This document shows positions 38,292-47,258 of a stretch of DNA of 64,000 bases, piece after piece. Source of the stretch: Leeuwenhoekiella sp. MAR_2009_132 (GTDB lineage: Bacteria; Bacteroidota; Bacteroidia; Flavobacteriales; Flavobacteriaceae); assembly GCF_000687915.1 (NCBI RefSeq), contig NZ_JHZY01000002.1, positions 1,612,001-1,676,000 of the forward strand, written 5' to 3'. Made by a program: the position numbers and the translations under genes. Each line of letters begins with the position of its first letter. The stretch's first letter is position 1. Under the pieces are notes generated by a model, which was not told the DNA's origin, made no database searches, and saw only the letters and a list, made by a program, of their open reading frames with translations.

Positions 38292-39052
38292 TAAAAATAC
38301 TCATCATTGAAGACGAAATTCCTGCTAGAAAAAAACTAAAAAGATTTTTAGACACATTAGACACTAAAATCGAAATAGTAGCAGAGATTGACACTGTAGA
38401 AACTGCAATCGAATTTCTAAATACCTCAAGTGTAGATTTAATATTCTCAGATATTGAATTGTTAGACGGTAATGCTTTTGAAATCTATAATCGGGTTAAA
38501 ATTGCGTGCCCAATTATTTTTACTACAGCTTATGATCAATTTTTAATGAATGCTTTTGAAAGCAATGGAATAGCCTATTTATTAAAACCATTTTCAAAAG
38601 AACGTTTTGAACTAGCCTGGAATAAATTTCTGTTATTCAGAAATTCAACCTCTTCTGATCAACAACTAAACAATCTCACAAAACTTATTCAACAGAACTT
38701 CGCTAAAGGCTCTTATAAAAAACGTTTTACGATTAATACGCATCAGGGAATTTACTTCATAGACACTGAGAACATTACTTTTTTTGAAGCTAGTGAAAGT
38801 GTAATTTTCGCTTTTGACCAAAGTGGTAAAAAGCATTTAGTGAACAATCTAAGTCTGAAAGAAATAGAAGAACAACTCAATCCTGAATATTTCTTTAAGA
38901 TAAACCGCAGTATGCTCATCAATAAGCAACATGTGGAGAAAATAGAGCGATACTCTAAAAATGTATTATCTGTAAAAATAAAAGCTTGTAAAAACTATCT
39001 TAAAACTAGTCAAAGTAAAACAGCCTCTTTTCGAGAATGGATTGAACAGTAA
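38288..39052 (+). CDS. LytTR-family response regulator
   Basis: A 254-residue transcription factor starting at a GTG that overlaps the kinase stop by 4 bases. The receiver domain has D9, the phosphoacceptor D55 (LIFSDIELLDG) and K100 (YLLKPF). The LytTR DNA-binding domain occupies about 145-252 (GIYFIDTENITFFEASESVIF, FFKINRSMLINKQHVEKIERY). LytTR proteins bind pairs of direct repeats about 21 bases apart; such repeats lie upstream of the gene at 36457. Confidence 0.94.
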   Translation: MIKILIIEDEIPARKKLKRFLDTLDTKIEIVAEIDTVETAIEFLNTSSVDLIFSDIELLDGNAFEIYNRVKIACPIIFTTAYDQFLMNAFESNGIAYLLKPFSKERFELAWNKFLLFRNSTSSDQQLNNLTKLIQQNFAKGSYKKRFTINTHQGIYFIDTENITFFEASESVIFAFDQSGKKHLVNNLSLKEIEEQLNPEYFFKINRSMLINKQHVEKIERYSKNVLSVKIKACKNYLKTSQSKTASFREWIEQ

Positions 39053-39207
39053 TGTGTTTACATACAGTGCCTGTAATAAAATTTGAAAAGAATGTTAACA
39101 AGAAAAGTTATTGATCAATTTTTGAATTTTCCGTAGAATTAACTTACATAACTGAGATTTAAAATTATTTGTAACCTATTTGAGCATACGTACAAAACTG
39201 GAAATAA

Positions 39208-39238
39208 AAAAACCCGATGCTATTAGCATCGGGTTTTT
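39208..39238. terminator. Bidirectional terminator
   Basis: A perfect 13-bp stem AAAAACCCGATGC/GCATCGGGTTTTT with a TATTA loop, between the convergent response regulator and dnaK genes. Confidence 0.9.
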
Positions 39239-39291
39239 AAGTATTAATAACCAGATAAAACTCTGGAGTTATTCACTATTAAGGTTGTGTA

Positions 39292-41199
39292 TTACTTAAC
39301 CTCTTCAAAGTCTACATCTTCTACATCACTTGCAGAACCTTCAGTGCTTTCGCCTGCTGGCTGACCTGCGTCAGGACCCGGCTGTGCACCACCTTCTGCC
39401 TGAGCTTTGTAAATCTCTTCAGAAGCAGATTTCCAGATCTCATTTAAATTATCTAATGCAGGAGTAACTTGCTCTAATTCACCAGTAGCGTGAGCTTTTT
39501 TCAACTCTTCTAAAGCACCTTCAATTTTAGTTTTGTTATCTGCAGATAATTTATCACCAGAATCTTTCAACAATTTCTCAGTTTGGAAAACCATCTGGTC
39601 TGCCTCATTCAATTTGTCAACTTTTTCTTTTGCTTTCTTATCAGACTCTGCATTTGCTTCAGCATCTGCTTTCATCTTTTTAATTTCCTCTTCAGTAAGA
39701 CCAGAAGAAGCTTCGATACGAATATCTTGTTTCTTACCAGTTGCTTTATCTTCAGCACTTACTTTAATGATACCGTTAGCATCAATATCGAAAATAACTT
39801 CAATTTGAGGAGTTCCTCTCTGCGCTGGTGGAATACCATCTAAGTGAAAACGACCAATTGTCTTGTTATCAGTTGCCATTGGGCGCTCTCCCTGTAGAAC
39901 GTGAATCTCAACACTTGGTTGATTATCTGCTGCAGTAGAGAATACCTGGGATTTCTTAGTAGGGATAGTTGTGTTAGACTCAATTAATTTAGTCATTACA
40001 CCACCCATAGTCTCAATACCTAATGAAAGTGGAGTTACATCTAATAAAAGTACATCTTTAACATCTCCTGTTAGTACACCACCTTGTATAGCAGCACCTA
40101 CAGCAACAACCTCATCAGGATTTACACCTTTACTTGGTTTCTTTCCGAAGAACTTTTCAACAGCTTCCTGTACAGCAGGAATACGAGTTGAACCACCTAC
40201 TAAAATGATCTCGTCGATGTCACTCTTAGAAAGACCAGCAGCTTTAAGTGCAGTCTCGCAAGGAGCTATAGTTCTTTTTACTAGATCGTCTATTAACTGC
40301 TCAAACTTAGAACGGGTTAATGTACGTACTAAATGCTTAGGTCCGCTAGCGGTAGCTGTAACGTAAGGTAAGTTGATTTCAGTCTGATTTGAAGAAGATA
40401 ATTCAATCTTAGCTTTCTCAGCAGCTTCTTTTAAACGTTGAAGCGCCATAGGATCTTTACGAAGGTCCATGTCTTCTTCAGACTTAAATTCTTCAGCTAA
40501 CCAGTTAATGATTTTGCTATCTACGTCATCACCACCTAAGTGTGTATCACCATCTGTAGAAAGTACTTCAAATACACCATCTCCTAATTCTAATATAGAA
40601 ACGTCATGCGTACCACCACCAAAATCAAATACTACGATCTTTTGATCTGTACTCTTTTTATCAAGACCGTAAGCTAATGCAGCCGCTGTAGGCTCATTAA
40701 TAATACGCTCTACTTTAAGACCTGCGATTTCACCAGCTTCTTTAGTTGCCTGACGCTGAGAATCATTAAAATAAGCAGGTACTGTAATTACAGCTCCTGT
40801 TACCTCTTGCCCTAAATAATCTTCAGCAGTTTTCTTCATTTTTTGAAGAATCATTGCAGATAATTCTTGTGGAGTATAAAGACGACCGTCAATATCTACA
40901 CGTGGAGTATCGTTATCACCTTTTTTTACACCGTAAGCAACATTTTCTAATTCTCTGTTAGACTCAGAAAACTTGTTACCCATAAAACGCTTAATAGAAG
41001 ATATCGTTTTGGTTGGGTTTGTTACAGCTTGTCTTTTTGCAGGATCACCTACTTTAATTTCACCGCCTTCAACAAATGCTATCACAGAAGGAGTTGTTCT
41101 TTTACCTTCTGCATTAGGTATAACAACAGGCTCGTTACCTTCCATCACGGCAACACAGGAGTTTGTTGTACCTAAATCAATTCCTATGATCTTACTCAT
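39292..41199 (-). CDS. dnaK: Chaperone DnaK (Hsp70)
   Basis: ATP-dependent protein-folding chaperone. The 635 residues begin with [16 protein letters not shown], include the ATPase motifs [13 protein letters not shown] and [13 protein letters not shown], the substrate-binding domain ([20 protein letters not shown]), a helical lid, and the C-terminal EEVK-type tail ([11 protein letters not shown]). An Hsp70 signature reads GGTHDVS where most DnaKs have GGTFDVS. It is not followed by dnaJ here. A sigma-54-like element lies 47 bases upstream of the start codon. Confidence 0.98.
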   Translation of the reverse strand: MSKIIGIDLGTTNSCVAVMEGNEPVVIPNAEGKRTTPSVIAFVEGGEIKVGDPAKRQAVTNPTKTISSIKRFMGNKFSESNRELENVAYGVKKGDNDTPRVDIDGRLYTPQELSAMILQKMKKTAEDYLGQEVTGAVITVPAYFNDSQRQATKEAGEIAGLKVERIINEPTAAALAYGLDKKSTDQKIVVFDFGGGTHDVSILELGDGVFEVLSTDGDTHLGGDDVDSKIINWLAEEFKSEEDMDLRKDPMALQRLKEAAEKAKIELSSSNQTEINLPYVTATASGPKHLVRTLTRSKFEQLIDDLVKRTIAPCETALKAAGLSKSDIDEIILVGGSTRIPAVQEAVEKFFGKKPSKGVNPDEVVAVGAAIQGGVLTGDVKDVLLLDVTPLSLGIETMGGVMTKLIESNTTIPTKKSQVFSTAADNQPSVEIHVLQGERPMATDNKTIGRFHLDGIPPAQRGTPQIEVIFDIDANGIIKVSAEDKATGKKQDIRIEASSGLTEEEIKKMKADAEANAESDKKAKEKVDKLNEADQMVFQTEKLLKDSGDKLSADNKTKIEGALEELKKAHATGELEQVTPALDNLNEIWKSASEEIYKAQAEGGAQPGPDAGQPAGESTEGSASDVEDVDFEEVK

Positions 41200-41245
41200 T
41201 ATATATAATTTTAAGTGTTATTAATTTTTTGTTCGGTCTGTTTAA

Positions 41246-41261
41246 GACAATCTTTGTGCCA
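41246..41261 (-). promoter_or_regulatory. Sigma-54-like -24/-12 element upstream of dnaK
   Basis: The minus strand reads TGGCAC-AAAGA-TTGTC, against a consensus of TGGCAC-N5-TTGCA/T. The -24 half is perfect and the spacing is right; the -12 half has TTGT instead of TTGC, breaking the usual GC. It would start transcription near 41235, about 35 bases before the start codon. A separate TATTTTTG at 41366-41359 (minus) is an alternative, more distant -7 element without a -33 partner. Confidence 0.45.
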
Positions 41262-41439
41262 CCAGAACAACACTGCCAACCTGTCATATATTTTAAGAGC
41301 AAGAACGTAACTTTGCCAAAGCAAGCGTTATTGTCTGTCTATACGCTGCAATTTGTCGCAAAAATAACGACAGTATTTACACTACTATCCCTGTAGCAAA
41401 AAACCTGCTACCTTTAAAAAATGTAACTTTAATTAAAAA

Positions 41440-42120
41440 TTGAAGTTTTATACACGCATTGATCCCAAGACCCAACTCTTTATAAAATCGGCTTCACTCC
41501 TATTTACCTTGTATTTGCTTTGGGCCCTTCTAAAATCTCTACTGATACAGCAGTTTCCTCAGATTGGGGTATCAGAATATACCCAGAGTAATCTCTTTGA
41601 GATGCTTGCAAATAATCCTTTTAAGGCATTTGTTATGGTACTCGTAATTGCTCCCGTTCTAGAAGAAATTATGTTTAGAACTCTTCTAAAACCATCTCAC
41701 ATAGACTTTGTACTCTTCATAGTGGCCTGGCCAACTTATTATATAGCTTATTACGTGATTCCCCCAGACGTAAATTGGTTTATGCGGCTCGTATTTATTG
41801 CTGTGTTTTTAGGTAGTTTTACCTATATAGGTATTCAATTGCTTACACCACTCAAAGGAAGACATTTGAGGGCATGGCTATCTCGACACCATATAAAAGT
41901 CTGGTTGATTACTTCTAGTGTCTTTGCACTCTTACATATTAATAATTATGTAGATACTTTTATGATTAACCTACCTTTACTAATGCTGGTAATTCCCAGA
42001 TTTTTAGCAGGGCTTTTCTTCGGATATATAAAGATTAAAAACAAACATTTAAGTTGGTCTATAGGGATGCATATGCTTAATAATGCTATACCTATAAGCA
42101 TTTTACTAATTACCCGTTAA
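41440..42120 (+). CDS. CPBP-family intramembrane metalloprotease
   Basis: A 226-residue integral membrane protein with about six helices. The CPBP (Abi/Rce1-like) motifs are present: EExxxR as E75-E76-I-M-F-R80, FALLHINNY with the conserved histidine, and a final SIGMHMLNNA. The start is TTG at 41440 (LKFYTRIDPKTQ); no ATG is available before the first helix. In bacteria such proteins cleave prenylated or membrane peptides or act in bacteriocin immunity; the substrate here is unknown. It lies alone between dnaK (divergent) and the PLP-enzyme gene (convergent). Confidence 0.85.
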   Translation: MKFYTRIDPKTQLFIKSASLLFTLYLLWALLKSLLIQQFPQIGVSEYTQSNLFEMLANNPFKAFVMVLVIAPVLEEIMFRTLLKPSHIDFVLFIVAWPTYYIAYYVIPPDVNWFMRLVFIAVFLGSFTYIGIQLLTPLKGRHLRAWLSRHHIKVWLITSSVFALLHINNYVDTFMINLPLLMLVIPRFLAGLFFGYIKIKNKHLSWSIGMHMLNNAIPISILLITR

Positions 42121-42143
42121 TTAAGAATTTGTTTATAAGACTA

Positions 42144-43391
42144 CTACACACATTCTAAACCGGCTTCAAGATCTGTAATAAGATCTTCGTGGTTTTCTAC
42201 CCCTACAGATAATCGTATTAAACTTGAAGTAATACCCATGCGTTTTTTTAATTCAGGATTTACTCCTGCGTGCGTCATGGTATCAGGATGCTGTACCAGA
42301 CTTTCTGTACTTCCTAAACTAACAGCCAATTTAATTAAGTTGAGTTTGTTAAGTAATCTAAACGCTTCTGCTTCTGCTCCCTTTATATCAAAAGCAATCA
42401 TTGCTCCGGGTGACGTATATTGACGTTTATAAATACTATAAGCTTCGGTTGACTCTTTTAAAGTACCCAGATAATATACTTGAGACACTTTAGGATGCTT
42501 CTCTAAAAATAACGCGATTTCCTGAGCGCTTCTCGCTTGCTGTTCCATACGTACTTTAAGCGTTTCAAGACTTCGTAACAGTAACCAGCACGTATGCGGA
42601 CTCGCCATATTTCCTAAAAAAGTTCGCAAGACCTTTACACGTTGCATAATCTCATTTGAGCCTAATACTGCTCCTGCTATAAGATCACTATGTCCGCCTA
42701 TATATTTAGTAGCTGAATAAATTACCAGATCTGCACCATGTTTTAATGGGCTGCACCAAATAGGTCCCATATAGGTATTATCTACAGCCAGATAAACTGC
42801 TTTTTCTGCCGTGCTATAGCGCGTTGCTAAGGCTTTGCACATCGCAATATCTATCAACTCATTAGTTGGGTTTGCAGGGGTTTCTATATAAATTAATGCC
42901 AGATTTTTTGCGAGACCACTTGCTTCAAGCAATTGAATAATTTCTTCCTGAGTTTGGTCTGGTCTAAAACCTAATGCATGTACACCCACACTCTGCAGAT
43001 AGTGGGTAATAAAATGATCTGTGCCTCCATACGTAGGCATACTATACAACAATAAATCCCCGGGTTTTAAAAACTCGAGAAGTACCGTACTTATGGCAGA
43101 CATACCGCTTTCAAAAACGGCACATTGATCTGCCTCATCCCATAAGCAAAGACGCTCTTCAAATATTTGAAGATTGGGATTATTTATACGGCTGTAAATA
43201 AGTCCTGTTTCTTCGTCTTGATCTTGTGCTCGCAAACCATAAGCCACCTCAAAAAAGGCTTTTCCGGCTTCTGCGGAATCAAATGCAAATGTTGAAGTTT
43301 GAAAAACCGGAGGTTTAATTGCTCCTTCAGATAATTCGGGCTTATAGCCGTGTGACATCATTAAACTTTCAGGATGCATTTTAGATTTCAT
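42144..43391 (-). CDS. Cystathionine gamma-synthase/methionine gamma-lyase-family PLP enzyme
   Basis: A 415-residue Cys/Met metabolism PLP-dependent enzyme. The PLP lysine lies in IYSATKYIGGHSDLIAGAV, the phosphate-binding SGMSA in FESGMSAIST, and substrate residues in SMPTYGGTDHF and YIETPANPTN. The start is set at 43391 (MKSKMHPES) because the -7 element at 43419-43426 leaves no leader for the ATG at 43412. It is divergent from an Lrp-type regulator, which suggests amino-acid-dependent control. Lyase versus synthase activity cannot be told from sequence. Confidence 0.88.
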   Translation of the reverse strand: MKSKMHPESLMMSHGYKPELSEGAIKPPVFQTSTFAFDSAEAGKAFFEVAYGLRAQDQDEETGLIYSRINNPNLQIFEERLCLWDEADQCAVFESGMSAISTVLLEFLKPGDLLLYSMPTYGGTDHFITHYLQSVGVHALGFRPDQTQEEIIQLLEASGLAKNLALIYIETPANPTNELIDIAMCKALATRYSTAEKAVYLAVDNTYMGPIWCSPLKHGADLVIYSATKYIGGHSDLIAGAVLGSNEIMQRVKVLRTFLGNMASPHTCWLLLRSLETLKVRMEQQARSAQEIALFLEKHPKVSQVYYLGTLKESTEAYSIYKRQYTSPGAMIAFDIKGAEAEAFRLLNKLNLIKLAVSLGSTESLVQHPDTMTHAGVNPELKKRMGITSSLIRLSVGVENHEDLITDLEAGLECV

Positions 43392-43418
43392 AGCTGCGTT
43401 TTTAGGTCTCAATTACTA

Positions 43419-43426
43419 CAAATGTA
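43419..43426 (-). promoter_or_regulatory. -7 promoter element for the PLP-enzyme gene
   Basis: The minus strand reads TACATTTG (TAnnTTTG). No TTG is present at -33. If used, transcription starts within a few bases of the first in-frame ATG (43412), favouring the ATG at 43391 as the translation start. Confidence 0.5.
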
Positions 43427-43549
43427 ATTTTTTAAGGAAACCATTTTATCATGCGTCTATTTTTACCTAAATATTCCTTTAATAGTTTTAAATACAGGAA
43501 TAATTTATATTTTTCAATAAATATTCATATTTAAAACGGAAAACTTCCT

Positions 43550-44014
43550 ATGTACACCTTAGATAAAACAGATAAGCAGTTACTCGAAATCTTACAACAT
43601 AATAGTAAAACGCAGGTTAAAGAAATTACCGAAACGGTAAACCTCACTAAAACGCCTATTTACGATCGTATAAAGCGTTATGAGCAGGAAGGTATTATCA
43701 AAAAATATGTTGCAGTTCTCGACACTCATAAAATTGAAACGGCAATGGTAGTTTTTTGCTCGGTCTCTCTAGACAGTCAACAAATAGATGGTATTAATGC
43801 GTTTAGCAAAGCACTTGCAGATATCCCTGAGGTTATTGAATGTTATTTACTGGGTGGTGCAAATGATTTTTTACTCAAAGTTGTTGTTAAAGACCTTCAG
43901 GCCTATCACGAGTTTTCTTCAGGCAAGTTGGCCGCCCTGCCCAATGTGTCTCAAATAAAAAGCAGCTTTGTTTTAAATGAAATCAAACGCTCAACTGTAA
44001 TTCCTCTGTTTTAA
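43550..44014 (+). CDS. Lrp/AsnC-family transcriptional regulator
   Basis: A 154-residue regulator. An N-terminal winged helix-turn-helix (LDKTDKQLLEILQHNSKTQVKEITETVNLTKTPIYDRIKRYEQEGII) is followed by a RAM ligand-binding domain (VIECYLLGGANDFLLKVVVKDLQAYHEF). Such proteins sense amino acids and often regulate the divergent gene, here the Cys/Met PLP enzyme; the 137-base intergenic region would hold the operator. The effector is likely an amino acid such as methionine or cysteine, but that is inference from the neighbour. Confidence 0.93.
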   Translation: MYTLDKTDKQLLEILQHNSKTQVKEITETVNLTKTPIYDRIKRYEQEGIIKKYVAVLDTHKIETAMVVFCSVSLDSQQIDGINAFSKALADIPEVIECYLLGGANDFLLKVVVKDLQAYHEFSSGKLAALPNVSQIKSSFVLNEIKRSTVIPLF

Positions 44015-44059
44015 GGGAAACTCTAGCTAATAAATTCAATCTAGACTTCTACGTTTTGT

Positions 44060-45340
44060 CTAAGTCCAGGTTGAATCAATCGTTAACAACTCACTCCACT
44101 GCGTGGTATATCGTGGACTTCGGTCTTTTTTAATCAATTCCCATTGTTTCTGCCGGTTACCTACCAGACCCGAATTTACAGTTGATTTACCATACTTCTC
44201 ATTCAGCTTATCTACCGTACGCATTAATGCTGAGCGGCCTTCTGGGTTTGCAGCCTCAAACAGATTCATTTGTACAAATTCCTGCGGAATGAGTCCGCTT
44301 AAATTCACACCTACTTTTTTATAACGGTAACCCGGTTTATAAATAGTTTTTAAGGCCTTTGTAGCTTCACGGGTTAAAATAAACGTATCATTAGTAGCTG
44401 TAGAGAGTGTCACGGTAACACTATTAGAATATTGTGCATCACGATCGCTATGATAATTAGTTTGCAAAAACACCTGAATAAATTGAGCACAAGAGTTTTG
44501 TTTACGTAGTACCTCACTCACTTCACTAATATAAAAAGCACAAGCTTCTTCAATCAATCCCAAATCAGTAAGTTTTGATCCAAACGACTTTGCAGTACCT
44601 ATTGCTTTTTTAGCTTTTGGCAACATCTCAAGACTCAAACACGATTCACCGCGCAGCTCACGCCAAATGCGCTCGCCCACTACAGTCATATGTTTACGCA
44701 CCCAATCTAAAGATACTTCATAAGCAAATTGATACGCGGTAAAAACACCTCTGTTATTTAGACGCTGGCAATGCTTCTTTCCTATTCCCCAAACGTCTTT
44801 AATGACCGCATCTTTAAGTGCTTGTATACAGCGCTCTTCGGTATCTAATACACACACGTGGTTGTAACCTGGGATTTTTTTTGACATTCGGTTTGCTAAT
44901 TTAGCAAGTACTTTTGTAGGCGCGACCCCAACTCCTACGGGTAAACCTGTATTTCTTAATATCGTATTTTTTATAAGATGACCATGAGTATTAAGATCTA
45001 CAAACTTCATATTAGCGAGATCTATAAAAGACTCATCAATACTATATATTTCTACATTAGGTGAAAATTGCTTTAGCGTGTTCATAACACGTTGAGACAT
45101 CTCGCCATACAGCGTATAATTAGAAGAAAAGAATTCTACGTGGTGATCTACCAGCAGTTTTTTTATCTTAAAAACCGGCTCAAACATAGGAATCTGGGTT
45201 AATGCCTTTGCCTCTTTATTTGCAGCAATAATACAACCGTCATTATTACTTAAAACCACAACCGGTTTTCCCCATAAATCGGGTCTGAATACTTGCTCAC
45301 ACGAAGCATAAAAACTATTACAATCTACCAGAGCAATCAT
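44060..45340 (-). CDS. umuC: Y-family DNA polymerase, UmuC type
   Basis: A 426-residue translesion polymerase. The start is the ATG at 45340 ([18 protein letters not shown]), which overlaps the umuD stop by one base; a frame open 12 codons further upstream is not credible. Catalytic acidic residues lie in [12 protein letters not shown] (D6) and [11 protein letters not shown]. The little-finger domain and a C-terminal DUF4113-like tail ([30 protein letters not shown]) are complete, so the polymerase looks functional. Its UmuD partner is unusual (see next entry). Confidence 0.94.
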   Translation of the reverse strand: MIALVDCNSFYASCEQVFRPDLWGKPVVVLSNNDGCIIAANKEAKALTQIPMFEPVFKIKKLLVDHHVEFFSSNYTLYGEMSQRVMNTLKQFSPNVEIYSIDESFIDLANMKFVDLNTHGHLIKNTILRNTGLPVGVGVAPTKVLAKLANRMSKKIPGYNHVCVLDTEERCIQALKDAVIKDVWGIGKKHCQRLNNRGVFTAYQFAYEVSLDWVRKHMTVVGERIWRELRGESCLSLEMLPKAKKAIGTAKSFGSKLTDLGLIEEACAFYISEVSEVLRKQNSCAQFIQVFLQTNYHSDRDAQYSNSVTVTLSTATNDTFILTREATKALKTIYKPGYRYKKVGVNLSGLIPQEFVQMNLFEAANPEGRSALMRTVDKLNEKYGKSTVNSGLVGNRQKQWELIKKDRSPRYTTQWSELLTIDSTWT

Positions 45341-45708
45341 TACAACGCATGAATTATATAGGTTATAACTCCCCACAGCATAACCTCGCTATCTTTTTCA
45401 GTTAATTTAGTGATACGCTCTACTTTAAAATCACCGTCACGCACTACTACAGCAAGTTTGCCCACAGTCGCATGGAGCGAACGGTCAATAATCAATACGT
45501 CCTGATCACGTATCGTGTGTTCACTCCAGCCATTACCTTTTACGCGAATAAAAAATGTAGCATCTCTGTTTTTAGTAAGAATTAAATTAAGATCGAGCGT
45601 GCTTTCAAGATAATGCGTCGCCGGACTCGGAAATCCGGTTTGTTCAGAACTTCCCGCTTTATGGGTCTGCTCTGGTCTTTTTATTTTATGTAACTCATCT
45701 AATTCCAT
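45340..45708 (-). CDS. umuD: UmuD homologue lacking the peptidase catalytic residues
   Basis: A 122-residue S24/LexA-type protein. The start is the ATG at 45708; a TTG three codons earlier overlaps a -7-like element. It aligns without gaps to E. coli UmuD: the cleavage pair C24-G25 is T24-G25 ([13 protein letters not shown]), the nucleophile S60 of GDSM is G60 in KGNGW, and the general base K97 is E97 (FKVERI). All three changes remove self-cleavage in the known enzyme. The fold-determining segments are otherwise kept ([26 protein letters not shown]). It is coupled to umuC by a one-base overlap, so it is probably still a UmuC partner. Confidence 0.88.
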   Translation of the reverse strand: MELDELHKIKRPEQTHKAGSSEQTGFPSPATHYLESTLDLNLILTKNRDATFFIRVKGNGWSEHTIRDQDVLIIDRSLHATVGKLAVVVRDGDFKVERITKLTEKDSEVMLWGVITYIIHAL

Positions 45709-45714
45709 AGATGA

Positions 45715-45722
45715 CAAAACTA
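45715..45722 (-). promoter_or_regulatory. -7-like element at the umuDC start
   Basis: The minus strand reads TAGTTTTG (TAnnTTTG), only six bases before the ATG at 45708. If it works, the umuDC mRNA is nearly leaderless. No -33 TTG is found at the right spacing, and no LexA-type palindrome was recognised. Confidence 0.35.
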
Positions 45723-45780
45723 TGGAATATTTCCAATAAATCGGATTTTATCCTGTTAAATTAGAAGGAGAATAGAAATT

Positions 45781-45809
45781 TTGAAGCTGTTTTAAAAATT
45801 ATATATTTA
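45781..45809 (+). promoter_or_regulatory. Possible sdaA promoter
   Basis: TTG at 45781-45783, an 18-base spacer and TATATTTA at 45802-45809, one mismatch from TAnnTTTG in the last position. The start codon follows 15 bases later. Confidence 0.5.
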
Positions 45810-45824
45810 GCCCAAAATCGAGTT

Positions 45825-47258
45825 ATGCGTAAAATTGAGAGTATCAGTGTTTTTGACATGCTAAAAGTAGGCGTTGGTCCGTCAAGCTCACATACTTTAG
45901 GTCCCTGGCGTGCTGCCGTGCGATGGATTCAAAAATTGAAAGCCAACAATAGATTTGATAGCGTAACCCAAATTACGGTAGAATTATACGGCTCCTTAAC
46001 GCTTACCGGAAAAGGCCACGCTACCGATATTGCGGTTCTCTTAGGGCTCGAAGGTTTAGACCCTACAACATTTCCTATTGCTGAAATCACAACAGTAATA
46101 AATCGTATTACCACTCAAGAACAGCTGCACTTCAACAGGGAACGCACAATAGGTTTTACACCAAAAAAAGACATAATATTCAATAGAAAATTTAAAGAAT
46201 TTCATCCTAACGGAATAACCTTTAGAGCTCAATTAACCTCGGGCAAAAAGACTTCAGATACTTATTATTCTATAGGTGGTGGTTTTGTGGTTCAGGAAGA
46301 GCGTAAACGATCAAAAATTAAACAACAACAATTAAAGGCATTTCCCTTTCCTGTTGAATCAGGCTTAGAACTTCTCGCCTATTGCAGTGCTGAAAATAAA
46401 AAAATATCAGAAATCGTCTGGGAAAACGAGAAATCACTAGCGACTGAAGAAACTATCAATCACGGGCTGCATCAAATTTGGGAAGTAATGCTCGACTCCA
46501 TGTATACAGGATGTCATACCGAAGGTATTTTACCGGGAGGCCTCAATGTACGCCGAAGAGCTTTTGACACGCATAAGACACTCATAGGTGAAAGCAAATA
46601 CAGTAATGCACACGAGTGGATTGAGTGCATACGCGGCACAGAAGTAAAATTTAGACAAATCCTAAAATGGGTATCCTGTTTTGCTCTGGCGGTAAATGAA
46701 GTGAATGCATCGTTAGGTCGCGTGGTTACCGCACCTACTAACGGGAGTGCAGGCGTTATCCCTGCGGTGATGATGTATTATTTAGTGATTGAAAATCACG
46801 ATGCCAATTTTGATGACATTAAACAATTTATGCTGGTCGCTGCCGAAATAGGAAGCTTGTTTAAAAAAGGCGCAACCATATCTGCTGCAATGGGTGGTTG
46901 CCAGGCAGAAATAGGCGTATCTAGTGCAATGGCTGCGGGTGCCCTTACCGAACTTATGGGTGGTTCTCCTGAACAGGTATTAATGGCAAGTGAGATCGCG
47001 ATGGAGCATCACCTGGGCTTAACTTGTGACCCTATTGGGGGATTAGTACAAATACCGTGTATAGAACGCAATGCAATGGGCGCAATTAAAGCAATTAACG
47101 CGTGTGAGATGGCTCTTGACACCGACGCTAAGAATGCAAAAGTTCCGCTAGATAAGGTTATTGAAACGATGTGGCAAACAGCTAAAGATATGAATTCAAA
47201 GTATAAAGAGACCAGTGAAGGTGGTCTTGCTGTAAATGTTGCTTTAAGCGACTGCTAA
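45825..47258 (+). CDS. sdaA: L-serine ammonia-lyase (iron-sulfur, single chain)
   Basis: Deaminates L-serine to pyruvate and ammonia. The 477 residues combine the beta domain (SISVFDMLKVGVGPSSSHTLGPWRAA, N-terminal) and the catalytic alpha domain in one chain. The alpha domain holds the cluster-binding cysteines, seen in GGCQAEIGVSSAMAAGAL and LTCDPIGGLVQIPCIERN. ILPGGLNVRRRA and APTNGSAGVIPAVMMYY are also typical. It ends with a 4-base overlap with the convergent MACPF-ankyrin gene. Confidence 0.96.
   Translation: MRKIESISVFDMLKVGVGPSSSHTLGPWRAAVRWIQKLKANNRFDSVTQITVELYGSLTLTGKGHATDIAVLLGLEGLDPTTFPIAEITTVINRITTQEQLHFNRERTIGFTPKKDIIFNRKFKEFHPNGITFRAQLTSGKKTSDTYYSIGGGFVVQEERKRSKIKQQQLKAFPFPVESGLELLAYCSAENKKISEIVWENEKSLATEETINHGLHQIWEVMLDSMYTGCHTEGILPGGLNVRRRAFDTHKTLIGESKYSNAHEWIECIRGTEVKFRQILKWVSCFALAVNEVNASLGRVVTAPTNGSAGVIPAVMMYYLVIENHDANFDDIKQFMLVAAEIGSLFKKGATISAAMGGCQAEIGVSSAMAAGALTELMGGSPEQVLMASEIAMEHHLGLTCDPIGGLVQIPCIERNAMGAIKAINACEMALDTDAKNAKVPLDKVIETMWQTAKDMNSKYKETSEGGLAVNVALSDC

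Noticed and set aside
39533..40366. Long open frames antisense to dnaK
   Set aside because: Biased codon use of a highly expressed gene leaves antisense frames open; translations are low-complexity with no recognisable domain.
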